A stretch of DNA of 64,000 nt, taken from NCBI RefSeq assembly GCF_030269665.1, contig NZ_BSTS01000019.1:60248-124247 (forward strand), written 5' to 3'. Of the stretch, positions 50,549 to 58,634 are shown piece by piece. The stretch is from Actinomycetospora sp. NBRC 106375. GTDB taxonomy: Bacteria > Actinomycetota > Actinomycetes > Mycobacteriales > Pseudonocardiaceae. Numbering within the stretch: the first letter of the stretch is position 1; each line of letters begins with the position of its first letter. The notes under the pieces are model-generated. The model was not told where the DNA came from, made no database searches, and saw nothing but the letters and a program-made list of their open reading frames with translations. The translations under genes and the position numbers were made by a program.

Positions 50549-50575
50549 TGCACGGTAGGTGTCACCTACCGTGCA
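50549..50575. promoter_or_regulatory. 27-bp perfect palindrome between divergent genes
   Basis: TGCACGGTAGGTG and its exact reverse complement are separated by a single T. The site lies 103 bases before the deaminase start and 46 bases before the CBS-protein start. No regulator is encoded beside it, so the binding protein is unknown. A terminator is unlikely because both flanking genes point away. Confidence 0.65.
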
Positions 50576-50620
50576 CACAAGAGATCTCTGTCCACTCGAA
50601 CGGGCGACATCGGCGTGGTG

Positions 50621-51493
50621 ATGTCTCACACTGAGCACATGGTGCTGCGGGCGCGTGACGTGATGACCAGCCGCGTCGTGTCGGTCCGGCCGGACACGAC
50701 GATCGAGCGCGCCCGCTACCTGCTGACCGAGAACCGGTTCAGCGCGCTCCCCGTCGTCGACGACCGCTACCGCCTCGTCGGCATCGTCACGACCTACGAC
50801 CTCTTGCGGGCCGACGGCTCGTCCCGGGACGCCGTCGAGGTGGGCGACGTCATGACCCGCGACCCGCTGTCCCTCGCGCCGGACGCCACCGTGCCCGTGA
50901 TCGCCCACCGACTGCGCCACTACGGCGAGCTGCGCGTGATGCCGATCGTCCAGGGCGGGATGCTCGCCGGCGTCGTGTCGCGGGGCGACCTGCTCACCCC
51001 CGAGCCGTCGTTCGGACCGATCGGCCGGCTCCTGTCACGCACGAAGGAGCGACCCCGGACCGCGCCGAAGTTCTGGGACGGCGAGGTCCGTGCCGGCGCG
51101 ACGGCGGCCGACATCATGACCCCGTCGGTGGACGTCTACGACCTCACCGAGGACATGCCCGTGGCCGAGGCGGCCGCCCTGATGCGCGCGCACCGCTTCA
51201 GCGCGATGCCGGTGCTCGACGCGGACCGCCGCGTGCGCGGCATCCTCAGCGAGGCCGACCTCGTGCCCGACACGCTCTCGGGGCGACGCACCCCGCCGCC
51301 GAGCACCGTCGGCGCCGCGATGACGACCGACGTCGTCTGCGTGCGTGCCACGTGCCCGGTGCACGACCTCGCGCACACGATGGTGAACAACCGCCTGCGG
51401 ACGCTGCCCGTCGTCGACGCCGACGACCGCCTCGCCGGCATCGTCAGCCGGGGCGACGTGCTGCGCGCGACGGCGGCGGTCCCGACCGAGTAG
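50621..51493 (+). CDS. CBS-domain protein (four CBS motifs)
   Basis: A 290-residue protein made of two CBS pairs. Repeated signatures are RARDVMTSRVVSVRPDTTIE, GDVMTRDPLSLAPDATVPVI, AADIMTPSVDVYDLTEDMPV and GAAMTTDVVCVRATCPVHDL, each followed by a LPVVDxxxRLxGIVS-like strand. Such stand-alone proteins bind adenine nucleotides and sense energy or dormancy-type stress. ATG 50621 was used; GTG 50615 and 50618 are just upstream. Its 3' end overlaps in antisense the tail of a broken deacetylase frame. Confidence 0.88.
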   Translation: MSHTEHMVLRARDVMTSRVVSVRPDTTIERARYLLTENRFSALPVVDDRYRLVGIVTTYDLLRADGSSRDAVEVGDVMTRDPLSLAPDATVPVIAHRLRHYGELRVMPIVQGGMLAGVVSRGDLLTPEPSFGPIGRLLSRTKERPRTAPKFWDGEVRAGATAADIMTPSVDVYDLTEDMPVAEAAALMRAHRFSAMPVLDADRRVRGILSEADLVPDTLSGRRTPPPSTVGAAMTTDVVCVRATCPVHDLAHTMVNNRLRTLPVVDADDRLAGIVSRGDVLRATAAVPTE

Positions 51494-52307
51494 GAGTCGT
51501 GGGCGCCGCTCAGTGCCGCCCCCGGCCCGAAGAACTCGGTGAGCGTGACGGGCCGCAGGTCCCGCTCGCGGAGGATCTCGGCGATCTGGTCGAACAGCCC
51601 GAGGATCGTCGGGTGGTTCGCGTGGCCGAGCATGATCGTCCCCGCCGTCAGGTAGCGCCGCGCCTGCTCGAGCAGGAACGCGGGGGTGACCAGGGTGGCG
51701 TCGCCGTAGGAGCCGGTCCACCTCACGGTCGACGGGAACCCGGCATCGCGGGCGATCGCGTCGACGGCCGCGTCGTGCGCGCCGTAGGGAGGGCGCCAGT
51801 AGGGCCGCGAGGTCGTGCCGAAGGTGGCCGCGATCCACTCCTCGTTGCGCTCCAGCTCCGCCCGCACCCGCGCCGGCGGGAGCCGCGTCAGCCACGGATG
51901 ACTGAACGTGTGGTTCATGATCTGCACCTGACCGGCCTCGACGAGCGGCCGCAGCACCGGCGCCCGCGGCGCCCACGCCGTCGTGTACACACGCCGTTGG
52001 GGCTGAAGGTCAGGTGGATGCCCGCGCGCCGGGCGAACTCGACGTAGCCCGCGACCACGTGGGGCGCGTAGCCGTCGTCGACGGTCAGGGCGATCGGGGC
52101 GCCGCGGGCAGGCGCCGTCGTCCGGACCGTGGCCGTCGCCGGACGCGCCGGGGGCGGGACGGGTGGCGGGGCGGCCCCGGCCGGAGCGGCGCAGCCCGCG
52201 AGCCACGCCGCGAGCCCCAGCCCGAGCATCCCCAGCAGCGAGCGCCGCGGGACCTCACCCGCCCGCGCTCTGCCCTGCCCCGCGTCGCCGCACGCCCCCG
52301 CGCCCAC
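51136..52307 (-). pseudogene. Polysaccharide deacetylase lipoprotein, frameshifted
   Basis: The N-terminal part (GTG 52307) has a twin-arginine-type lipoprotein signal (VPRRSLLGMLGLGLAAWLAG then Cys), a Pro-rich linker and the NodB catalytic start IALTVDDGYAPHV. At about 51980 the sequence reads GTGTGTAC where GTGTAC would keep frame. The continuation (VYTTAWAPRAPVLRPLVEAG, then NHTFSHPWL with the metal-binding His pair, and RPPYGAHD) is in another frame. A two-base duplication has therefore split the gene; as it stands, translation ends near 51915 after 130 residues. The second frame stays open to 51136, antisense to the CBS gene, but homology ends near 51500. Confidence 0.8.
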
Positions 52308-52518
52308 GCCGGACCCCCTCCGACCGCGGCACGACGAGTCCCCCGCGGACCCCGCCCGCCGCGCGCGACCAGCCTGCTCCCGGTGCGTGGAGGTCGGGTG
52401 TCCGCCGGATCGCGTCTGGGTCTCCGCGCCGGACCGTGGCCGGTCGGCACGGTCGGGCCCCGGCGGGCCGCCCCATCGCGCTCCGGCGAACGCGGCGCGG
52501 CTCCGCGTGCGCGAGCGG

Positions 52519-52887
52519 TCAGACGCGGGAGCCGGTGCGGGCGTCGTACTCCGCGCGCGCCGCGTCGACCGCCTCGATGTGGGTCTCGGCCCAGTCGTCG
52601 AGGGCGTGGGCGAGGCCCAGCAGGCTGCGGCCGAGGTCGGTGAGGGCGTACTCCACGCGCGGCGGGATCTCCGCGTAGGCCGTGCGCGAGACGAGGCCGT
52701 CGCGCTCGAGGCCCCGCAGGGTCTGGGTGAGCATCTTCGGGGTGATCCCGCCGATCCGCGCGGCGATGGCGCCGTGGCGCAGGGTGCGCTCGGCGAGGGT
52801 GCCGACGACGAGCACGCTCCACCGGTCGCCGATGCGGTCGAGGATCTGCCGGCTGGGGCAACCGGCGGCATACACATCGCCTCTCAC
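52519..52887 (-). CDS. HxlR-family redox regulator (QorR/YtfH-like)
   Basis: A 122-residue winged-helix regulator of the HxlR/DUF24 family. CPSRQILDRIGDRWSVLVVG carries the conserved N-terminal Cys used for thiol redox sensing; GITPKMLTQTLRGLERDGLV is the recognition helix. I prefer GTG 52887: the longer frame from ATG 52923 would run across the palindrome CTCAGG-TAC-CCTGAG, the likely operator. It is divergent from a QorB-like quinone reductase, the same arrangement as ytfH-ytfG and qorR-qor2. Probably represses the reductase until oxidised. Confidence 0.88.
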   Translation of the reverse strand: MRGDVYAAGCPSRQILDRIGDRWSVLVVGTLAERTLRHGAIAARIGGITPKMLTQTLRGLERDGLVSRTAYAEIPPRVEYALTDLGRSLLGLAHALDDWAETHIEAVDAARAEYDARTGSRV

Positions 52888-52900
52888 CAGGACACTATCT

Positions 52901-52915
52901 CTCAGGTACCCTGAG
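52901..52915. promoter_or_regulatory. Putative HxlR/QorR operator
   Basis: CTCAGG-TAC-CCTGAG is a perfect inverted repeat, 14 bases before the chosen HxlR start, in the gap between HxlR and the quinone reductase. Confidence 0.6.
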
Positions 52916-53019
52916 CACTTCAAGGTGCTGACTCTCCATCGGGAAGTGGTCCGGCGTCCCGACGGTTGCCGAGACCGAGGGGCCGCGCCCGGCGGCCCAC
53001 CACCGTGAGGGAGTCAGCC

Positions 53020-53883
53020 GTGTACGTCGTCACCGGAGCCACCGGGGCCCTGGGCCGCCTCGCCGTCGAGGCCCTGCTCGAGCGCGTGCCCGCGACCGAG
53101 GTCCGCGCGACCGGCCGGCGGGTCGAGACCCTCGCCGACCTCGCGGACCGCGGGGTCGACGTCCGTCGCGCCGACTACGACGACCCGGCCTCGCTGGCCG
53201 AGGCCTTCACCGGCGCGACCCGGGTGCTGTTCGTCTCGGGCAGCGACGCGGGCGCCCGTCTCGAGCAGCACCGGGCGGTCGTCGACGCGCTGGCGACCAC
53301 GGACGTCGAGCTCGTGGCCTACACCAGCATCCTGCACGCCCAGGCCTCGGACATGGTCCTGGCGGGCGAGCACGCGGCCACCGAGCGGATGCTCACGGAC
53401 GCGGGCGTGCCGTCGGTGCTGCTGCGCAACGGTTGGTACGTCGAGAACTTCCTGGCCGGGGTCGCCGGCGACATCGAGCGGGGGATGGTCGGGGCCTCCG
53501 GGGAGGGCCGCTTCGACGCCGCCACGCGCGCGGACTACGCGGAGGCCGCCGTCGCGGCCCTCACCGGCGCCGCCTCCGCCGGGGACGTCCTCGAGCTCGG
53601 CGGGCCCGGCTTCACGCGGGCGGAGCTGGCCGCCGAGATCTCCCGCGCGGCGGGCCGGGACGTGCCCTACACCGATCTCTCCGTCGACAACTTCGCCGGG
53701 GCCCTCGTCGCCGCCGGGCTGCCGGAGGCGTTCGCCGCGGTGCTCGCCGACTCCGACCGCGGCGCGGCCGCCGGCTGGCTGAGCGCCCCCGGCGACGACC
53801 TCGCCCGCCTGCTCGGCCGACCCGCCACGCCGTGGCGCGAGGTCGTCGACGCCGCCGTCCGCGACGTGGTCGCCGCGGTCTGA
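53020..53883 (+). CDS. qorB: NAD(P)H:quinone oxidoreductase, NmrA/QorB type
   Basis: A 287-residue atypical SDR close to E. coli QorB (YtfG). YVVTGATGALGRLAVEALLE binds NAD(P)H, ADYDDPASLAEAF follows as in QorB, and LRNGWYVENFLAG and ATRADYAEAAVAALTG are shared landmarks. It reduces quinones, limiting redox cycling. GTG 53020 has a GAGGGAG site; the frame open upstream is not conserved. It is controlled, most likely, by the divergent HxlR regulator. Confidence 0.88.
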   Translation: MYVVTGATGALGRLAVEALLERVPATEVRATGRRVETLADLADRGVDVRRADYDDPASLAEAFTGATRVLFVSGSDAGARLEQHRAVVDALATTDVELVAYTSILHAQASDMVLAGEHAATERMLTDAGVPSVLLRNGWYVENFLAGVAGDIERGMVGASGEGRFDAATRADYAEAAVAALTGAASAGDVLELGGPGFTRAELAAEISRAAGRDVPYTDLSVDNFAGALVAAGLPEAFAAVLADSDRGAAAGWLSAPGDDLARLLGRPATPWREVVDAAVRDVVAAV

Positions 53884-53887
53884 CGCG

Positions 53888-55052
53888 TCAGGGGCTCGCC
53901 GCGCTGAGGCCGGTCAGGGGGAACTCGAGCACGCTGCCCGGGTTGTCGAGGGTGCCGGTGTGCGAGCCGGACTGGGGCCCGGCGAGCCCGTCGCTGTCGG
54001 TGGCCACGTAGATCCGGGTGCGATCCGGGCTGAGGGCGACGTCGCGGTAGCGGTTCCGGGTGCGGAAGAGCTGGGTGGTGTCGCCCCGGACCGAGCCGCC
54101 GTCGGCGGTCAGGCGGAACACGAACACCGACCCGGTCTTCAGCGCCGGGACGAGCAGGGAGTCGGCCACCGCCGGGTCCGGCGCGCCCTGCGCGGGCACG
54201 TAGTCGAGCCCGGCCGGGGCGATCGAGGGCCAGCAGAGGTAGAAGTCGGTCCCGCGGCACGCCGGGTCCTGGAAGTTGTAGCCGGTCGGCACGGTGTACA
54301 TCGTGCGCAGCGGCTCGACGTAGCCGGGCGCGGTCCAGGCGGTCTCGGCCGGGCCGCGCGGCACGCTCGGTGGGTCCTGGTAGTCGTCGTACGACAGCTG
54401 GGGGCAGTCGGGTGCCGCCGACCAGTCGGCGTACCGGTAGGCCTGGTCGTCCCGGAAGCCCGACACCTCCGGCCAGCCGTAGTCACCGCCCGGCCGCAGC
54501 AGGTTGATCTCGTCGTCGCTCTTGGGGCCGTGCTCGTCGGCGAAGAGGCGCCCGCCCGGCCCGACCACCAGGCCCTGCGGGTTCCGGTGGCCGTAGGTGA
54601 GACGTGGCTGCGCACGCCGTTCAGCACCGGGTTGTCGGCCGGGATGGACCCGTCGAGATCGATGCGGAGGATCTTGCCGGCGTAGGTGCTCCAGTCCTGG
54701 GCGGCGACCTCCTGGGCGGTCGGCAGGTCCTGCCGGCGAAGGCGAGGCCCAGCACGCCGTCCTGCGCACCGCTGGCCGCGGCGTCGTCGAGCGTCACCGC
54801 GACCGTCCGCGTGCCGTCGGACGGGTTGATCCGGTCGACACGCCTGCCGACCTTCTCGGTGACCCACAGCCAGCCGTCCGGCCCCCAGGTCAGCTCCCAG
54901 GGCGCGGCCAGGCCCGTGGTGAGGACGCGCATGCCCGGCGCCGCCGCGGGGGTCACGGGCGCCGGACCCCGTGGGGCGGGCGCCGCGTCCGCGCACGGGG
55001 CGAGCGTCAGCGTGGCCACGAAGGCGACGAGTGGTGCGAGGCGACGCCACAT
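53888..55052 (-). pseudogene. PQQ-type sugar dehydrogenase (glucose/sorbosone), broken
   Basis: A secreted beta-propeller dehydrogenase spread over three frames. The signal peptide and first blades are in one frame (MWRRLAPLVAFVATLTLAPC... PWELTWGPDGWLWVTEKVG). After GVLGLAFAG (near 54735) a second frame begins at QDLPTAQEVAAQDWSTYAGK; compared with intact relatives, roughly 70-80 residues appear missing at this joint. At about 54600 CACGTCTCACCTAC lacks one T, moving homology to a third frame (LTYGHRNPQGLVVGPGG to the end). An internal deletion plus a one-base loss make this a pseudogene, not just an assembly slip. Confidence 0.82.
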
Positions 55053-55077
55053 CGGACCGTCCCCTCACGGTGACCGA

Positions 55078-55461
55078 TGATCGGGAATGAGACAGGGTCG
55101 AATGGTCGACCGGTCGGAAATCATAGCGCCCGAGGAGAGGCCGGAAACGCGGTCGACGACGAACCGTGACGACGTGGCGGACCGTTCTGCTCCGCGAGGA
55201 CTACGCAGGGGAACGACGTCGATGTCGCCACCGGAGGACGGTGCACGGAGAGGAACGGGGCGTGCGCAGAACGTCGTCGGGGAAACGCCCGACCCATGAC
55301 TCTCCGGGTGCCGCCCGCGCCGTCGGCGGCGTCCACGCCGTGAGCACCGACCTGTCCTTCCAGCGACCCGAGACGGCTCCGCGGGCACGGGATTCGCGCC
55401 GCGTGGCGACAGCCTCGATCCACCGACGCTGTCGCTGGTGGGGGCGGGCCGTGACACGCGA
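55078..55461. other. Gap without a convincing gene
   Basis: About 380 bases between the broken dehydrogenase and the IS1380 remnant. Open frames exist on both strands, but none shows family motifs or a credible start. The leftward promoter of the dehydrogenase pseudogene would lie at its left edge. Confidence 0.5.
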
Positions 55462-55525
55462 ATGCCCCTCTGCGCAGGGAAGATAGGGCTTGTCTAGGGT
55501 CCTGTCCCGCTGCGCAGAAGGGCAT
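55462..55525. repeat. Inverted repeat before the IS1380 fragment
   Basis: Arms 55462-55477 and 55510-55525 (ATGCCCCTCTGCGCAG and CTGCGCAGAAGGGCAT) match at 15 of 16 positions around a 32-base loop. It ends 8 bases before the transposase-fragment start codon and probably belongs to the 5' region of the IS1380-type element. Confidence 0.55.
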
Positions 55526-55532
55526 CCGCTGG

Positions 55533-55658
55533 ATGCAACTCTCCCACGGTCCTCGGCGGATCTCGGTCCGGTTCGACGATCCGAATCTCGTGTCGTGCAC
55601 GGGGCTGGTGGCGGTGTCGGCGCTGGCCGAGCGGGCCGGATTGGCGGCTCTGCTGAGT
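55533..55658 (+). pseudogene. IS1380-family transposase, 5' fragment
   Basis: Forty-two codons from ATG 55533 encode the start of an IS1380-type transposase (RRISVRFDDPNLVSCTGLVA, then LAERAGLAAL). The frame is cut by the left end of an IS3-family element: the stop codon is the first three bases (TGA) of that element's terminal repeat. No continuation that I can trust is seen after the right end of the IS3 element. Family assignment rests on remembered N-terminal sequences of IS1380 transposases. Confidence 0.65.
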
Positions 55659-55685
55659 TGAACCGCCCCAGCTCCTGGTGAGGCT
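55659..55685 (+). repeat. IS3 left terminal inverted repeat
   Basis: Starts TGAACCGCCCCAG and ends GAGGCT; matches the complement of 56978-57004 at 22 of 27 positions. Confidence 0.85.
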
Positions 55686-55710
55686 CTGATGTAGCAAGGA
55701 GACTGGAGCG

Positions 55711-56043
55711 GTGGCCCCACCTCGGAAGTTCGATGCGGAGACTCGGGCGCGTGCGGTGCGGATGTATGAGGACCGTCTGCGCGATCATGGGGATTCGAAG
55801 CTGGCTGCTCGCCGGCATGTTGGTGCGATCCTGGATGTGAATCCGGCGACGCTGCGGAACTGGGTCGAGGGTGAGCGGCCGCGTTCGGACGGGACCGGCC
55901 ATGACGCCGAAGGCGATCAGGTGGATCTCGAGGAGTTCCGGCGGTTGCAGAAAGAGGTCGCCGAGTTGCGTCGGGCCAACGAGATCCTGAAGACGGCGTC
56001 GGCGTTTTTCGCCCAGGCGGAGCTCGACCGCAAACTTCGGTGA
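55711..56043 (+). CDS. IS3 OrfA (helix-turn-helix protein)
   Basis: A 110-residue OrfA. A helix-turn-helix region (DSKLAARRHVGAILDVNPAT, then LRNWVEGERPR) is followed by a leucine-zipper-like coiled coil (LEEFRRLQKEVAELRRANEI) that mediates multimerisation with the transposase. Its stop overlaps the orfB start as GTGA, and orfB lies in the -1 frame. A GTTTTTC run at 56004-56010 is a weak candidate for -1 frameshifting to make the OrfAB fusion typical of the family. Confidence 0.9.
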   Translation: MAPPRKFDAETRARAVRMYEDRLRDHGDSKLAARRHVGAILDVNPATLRNWVEGERPRSDGTGHDAEGDQVDLEEFRRLQKEVAELRRANEILKTASAFFAQAELDRKLR

Positions 56044-56972
56044 AACTGCTCTACATCCACCAGTTCCGGGAACGGTTCGGGGTCGAGCCGATCTGTGCGG
56101 TGCTCTCCGAGCACGGCATGAAGATCGCCCCGGGCACCTACTACCAGTGGCTGGAATGTCCGGTCAGCGACGCCGCGCTCGCTGAGGCGTACCTGGTGAA
56201 TGAGATCGTGGACCTCTACCGGGCCAACCGGTCGGTGTACGGGGTCCGCAAGATGTGGCACGCCGCGCGGCGGGCCGGGCTGGCGGTGGGTCGCGAGCAG
56301 GTGGCCCGGCTGATGCGGATCGCCGGCCTGCAAGGCGTACGGCGCGGGGAGCACCGCACCCGCACCACCGTGCGCGAGCCGGCCGCGGCGCGCTACCCGG
56401 ACCTGGTGCAGCGGGGCTGGAAGAGCCCGAACCGCCCCGACGCGGTGTGGGTCTCGGACTTCACCTACGTGTGGACCGCCTGCGGATTCGTCTACGTCTC
56501 CTTTCTCACCGACGTCTATTCGCGGCGAATCCTGGGATGGCGGGCGGCCGCGCACAAGACCGTCGATCTGGTCACCGCCGCGCTGGCTCAAGCGCTCGCG
56601 ACCCGTCAGCGCGGCGACGCCGACTTCACCGCCGAGGGGGTCGTTCACCATTCGGACGCGGGCTCGCAATACACGGCGCTGGCGTTCACCGAAGAACTCC
56701 GCGAAGCGGGCATCGCCGGGTCGATCGGCACCGTCGGCGACGCGCTGGACAACGCGTTGATGGAGTCAACGATCGGGCTGTACAAGACCGAGGTCATCCT
56801 GCAACACTCCAGGCGGAACTGGAGTGGGCTGCGCGAGGTCGAGCGAGAAACAGCAGCGTGGGTCGGGTGGTACAACCACAACAGAATTCATTCTTCGGTC
56901 GGCAACATGCCGCCGGTGGAATGGGAAGCCAGGTATGCTGCTGCGGTAGCCCAGCAGGGCGCAGCGGCTTGA
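56040..56972 (+). CDS. IS3 OrfB transposase (DDE)
   Basis: A 310-residue integrase-core transposase. N-terminal helices (HTH_21-like, YRANRSVYGVRKMWHAARRA) precede the rve domain. Catalytic residues are Asp in WVSDFTYVWT, Asp in HHSDAGSQYTALAF and Glu in DNALMESTIGLYKTE. It appears full length, ending in PPVEWEARYAAA. GTG start overlapping orfA. Confidence 0.92.
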   Translation: MKLLYIHQFRERFGVEPICAVLSEHGMKIAPGTYYQWLECPVSDAALAEAYLVNEIVDLYRANRSVYGVRKMWHAARRAGLAVGREQVARLMRIAGLQGVRRGEHRTRTTVREPAAARYPDLVQRGWKSPNRPDAVWVSDFTYVWTACGFVYVSFLTDVYSRRILGWRAAAHKTVDLVTAALAQALATRQRGDADFTAEGVVHHSDAGSQYTALAFTEELREAGIAGSIGTVGDALDNALMESTIGLYKTEVILQHSRRNWSGLREVERETAAWVGWYNHNRIHSSVGNMPPVEWEARYAAAVAQQGAAA

Positions 56973-56977
56973 TCACC

Positions 56978-57004
56978 AGCCTCTCGCAGACCTGGGGCGG
57001 TTCA
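56978..57004 (-). repeat. IS3 right terminal inverted repeat
   Basis: Ends CTGGGGCGGTTCA, the exact complement of the outer 13 bases of the left end. Confidence 0.85.
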
Positions 57005-57218
57005 CCACGCCCGCACCCGGCCACCCACCGACAAAGATCAACTATCTCGCCACGGCAGAACCCTCGGTGGATCGAGGCACAGACCACGCCGGTGGCGCAC
57101 TCGACCCTGCCGGCAGGGCTGTCACGCCCACCACCGTCCGGTCCTGCGCCTCACCGGAGGACCGCCGTCTCGCTCGCGGCGAAATGTGCTCAGTCACCGG
57201 CCCCACCCAACGCCGGCT

Positions 57219-58634
57219 TCATTCGTCCACGGCCTCGCCCGTGTTCCTGTCGCCCGTGCCCGTGTCGCCCGTGCCCGTGTCGCCCGTGCCCGTGTCGCTC
57301 CCACCGGGCGAGCCCGCTCCTCCCGTGTCCGCACCACCCGTCGGCGCGCGACCATCGGCGGCGTTGTCGCTCGCGGAGTTGTCGCCTCCCGCCCCACCAG
57401 TCGCGGCGACCGCTTCCTGCGGCACCCCAGCGTCCGTCAGTTGCTGGCGCGTGACCCCGGCCTCCGCCAGCTCCTGCGCGGTCGCGCCCGCAGCCAGGAG
57501 CTGTCGGGGCGTTGCTCCGGCATTCAGCAACTGCCTCGGTGTGACACCAGCTGCCAGCAGGTCCCGCGGTGGCACCTGAGCGTCGAGCAGCTGGCGCGGA
57601 GTGGCTCCTGCTTCGAGCAACTGCTGCGCGGTGACGCGCGCCCCGAGCAATTGCTGCGGAGTGGCGCCGGCCTCCAACAATTGGCGTGGCGTGAGGCGGG
57701 CGTCCAACAACTGCTGCACCGTGGCACCGGCACGGAGGAGTTCGCCCGGTGTGACGCCGGCGGCCAACAACTCCCCCGGCGGAACCTGGGCATCCAACAA
57801 CCGCTTGGGCGGGACGTCGGCGACCAACAGCTGCTGCGGCGTCACGCCGGCGTCGAGGACCGTGCGCAACGACGGCACAGCTTGGACGACTGCCCTCACT
57901 CGCTCCACGCTGCCGCTCTGGGTCTCAGCGCCCGGCCAACCGGCACGGCAGAGCAGGGCCGGCCACCGTCCGGCCGCCAAGAGGGCAGTTAGTTCCGCTT
58001 CATCGTCGGGAATCCAACCAGGCAGCTCTCTCGCCTCGTCCTGATCGGCGAGCCGGAAGGGAGAGAACAGCATGAGTTGAACGACAGCCGCTCCACACTC
58101 GCTGTCTCCGTCGCAGCCGTTCTCGCCGAGCATGTTGTCGAGAGCCGTGTCAAAGGATCCAGCTTGAGTCAGTTGGTAGAACTGCGGCCTGAAGGCTGGT
58201 GCGTAAGGTTGTGCCAGGGGGTAGTGCCCACCACCCGACCCAACCGGGGCATCCGAGCCGCCATCTCCAGGACTGCCGAGCCCATCGGCATTGCCCCCAC
58301 TGTCAGGATCACTCGCGCCGGCCCACGGACCGCCCCCACTGGTGCCCGCCGTTCCGGCTCGATCGGGCCCGCCCACCGCGCCGGGGCCACCCATCACGTT
58401 CGGCTCATCGGTGACGCCGGGCTCGCGCGGCTGAATTGGTGGCCCTATGGATGGGGCAGAACCGGACTGGAATTGCCCCTCGGCAGGAGGAGCGCCGCCG
58501 GATTGCCGGCCGGGTCCACCTGTCGAGCATCCGGTCAGAGAAACCGCGACGAGAAGAACCGACAGCGATACGAGGACCTCGCGCAATGACGCCGGGCGCA
58601 CCCGACGACACGGCTCTCGTAGCGAGGTCGACAT
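57219..58634 (-). CDS. Lipoprotein with fifteen tandem decapeptide repeats
   Basis: A 471-residue predicted lipoprotein: signal peptide LREVLVSLSVLLVAVSLTGC with lipobox LTGC (Cys36). A long Gly/Pro/Ser-rich spacer follows (to about residue 150), then a small conserved-looking domain with a possible disulphide (GENGCDGDSECGAAVVQLML). After that come fifteen 10-residue repeats (about residues 258-407) of consensus QLL-x-A-G-A/V-T-P-x, for example QLLEAGATPQ and QLLNAGATPR. The C terminus is a Gly-Thr-Asp tail with GTGDT repeats. I recognise no named family. The repeats look like a short helix-turn solenoid. Role on the cell surface unknown; the gene stands alone. Confidence 0.8.
   Translation of the reverse strand: MSTSLREPCRRVRPASLREVLVSLSVLLVAVSLTGCSTGGPGRQSGGAPPAEGQFQSGSAPSIGPPIQPREPGVTDEPNVMGGPGAVGGPDRAGTAGTSGGGPWAGASDPDSGGNADGLGSPGDGGSDAPVGSGGGHYPLAQPYAPAFRPQFYQLTQAGSFDTALDNMLGENGCDGDSECGAAVVQLMLFSPFRLADQDEARELPGWIPDDEAELTALLAAGRWPALLCRAGWPGAETQSGSVERVRAVVQAVPSLRTVLDAGVTPQQLLVADVPPKRLLDAQVPPGELLAAGVTPGELLRAGATVQQLLDARLTPRQLLEAGATPQQLLGARVTAQQLLEAGATPRQLLDAQVPPRDLLAAGVTPRQLLNAGATPRQLLAAGATAQELAEAGVTRQQLTDAGVPQEAVAATGGAGGDNSASDNAADGRAPTGGADTGGAGSPGGSDTGTGDTGTGDTGTGDRNTGEAVDE
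57414..57863 (-). repeat. Fifteen degenerate 30-bp coding repeats
   Basis: DNA encoding the decapeptide array of the lipoprotein. Units are 30 bp and diverged, with LL at positions 2-3 and Ala at position 5 nearly invariant at the protein level. Contiguous, no spacers. Confidence 0.85.

Larger units (their letters stand above)
55659..57004 (+). mobile_element. IS3-family insertion sequence, complete
   Basis: A 1346-bp element with two overlapping genes (orfA, orfB) bounded by 27-bp imperfect inverted repeats. The outer 13 bases are identical (TGAACCGCCCCAG) and 22 of 27 match overall. I see no direct target duplication: left flank CTGAGT, right flank CCACGC. The element may thus have been involved in a rearrangement after insertion. 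It has entered an IS1380-type fragment. Confidence 0.88.

Noticed and set aside
55121..55902. Minus-strand frames of about 200-230 residues upstream of the IS3 element
   Set aside because: They cross the IS1380 fragment and the IS boundary and show no family-like sequence.
57005..57100. Continuation of the IS1380 transposase after the IS3 element
   Set aside because: One frame reads PPTDK, faintly like the expected next segment, but the following residues do not match; too weak to support.
57246..57300. 15-bp repeats (GTGCCCGTGTCGCCC) as a regulatory repeat
   Set aside because: They encode the Gly-Thr-Asp tail of the lipoprotein in frame.
57414..57863. 30-bp periodicity as a CRISPR array
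   Set aside because: Degenerate at DNA level, no spacers, and the periodicity is explained by the decapeptide-coding array.
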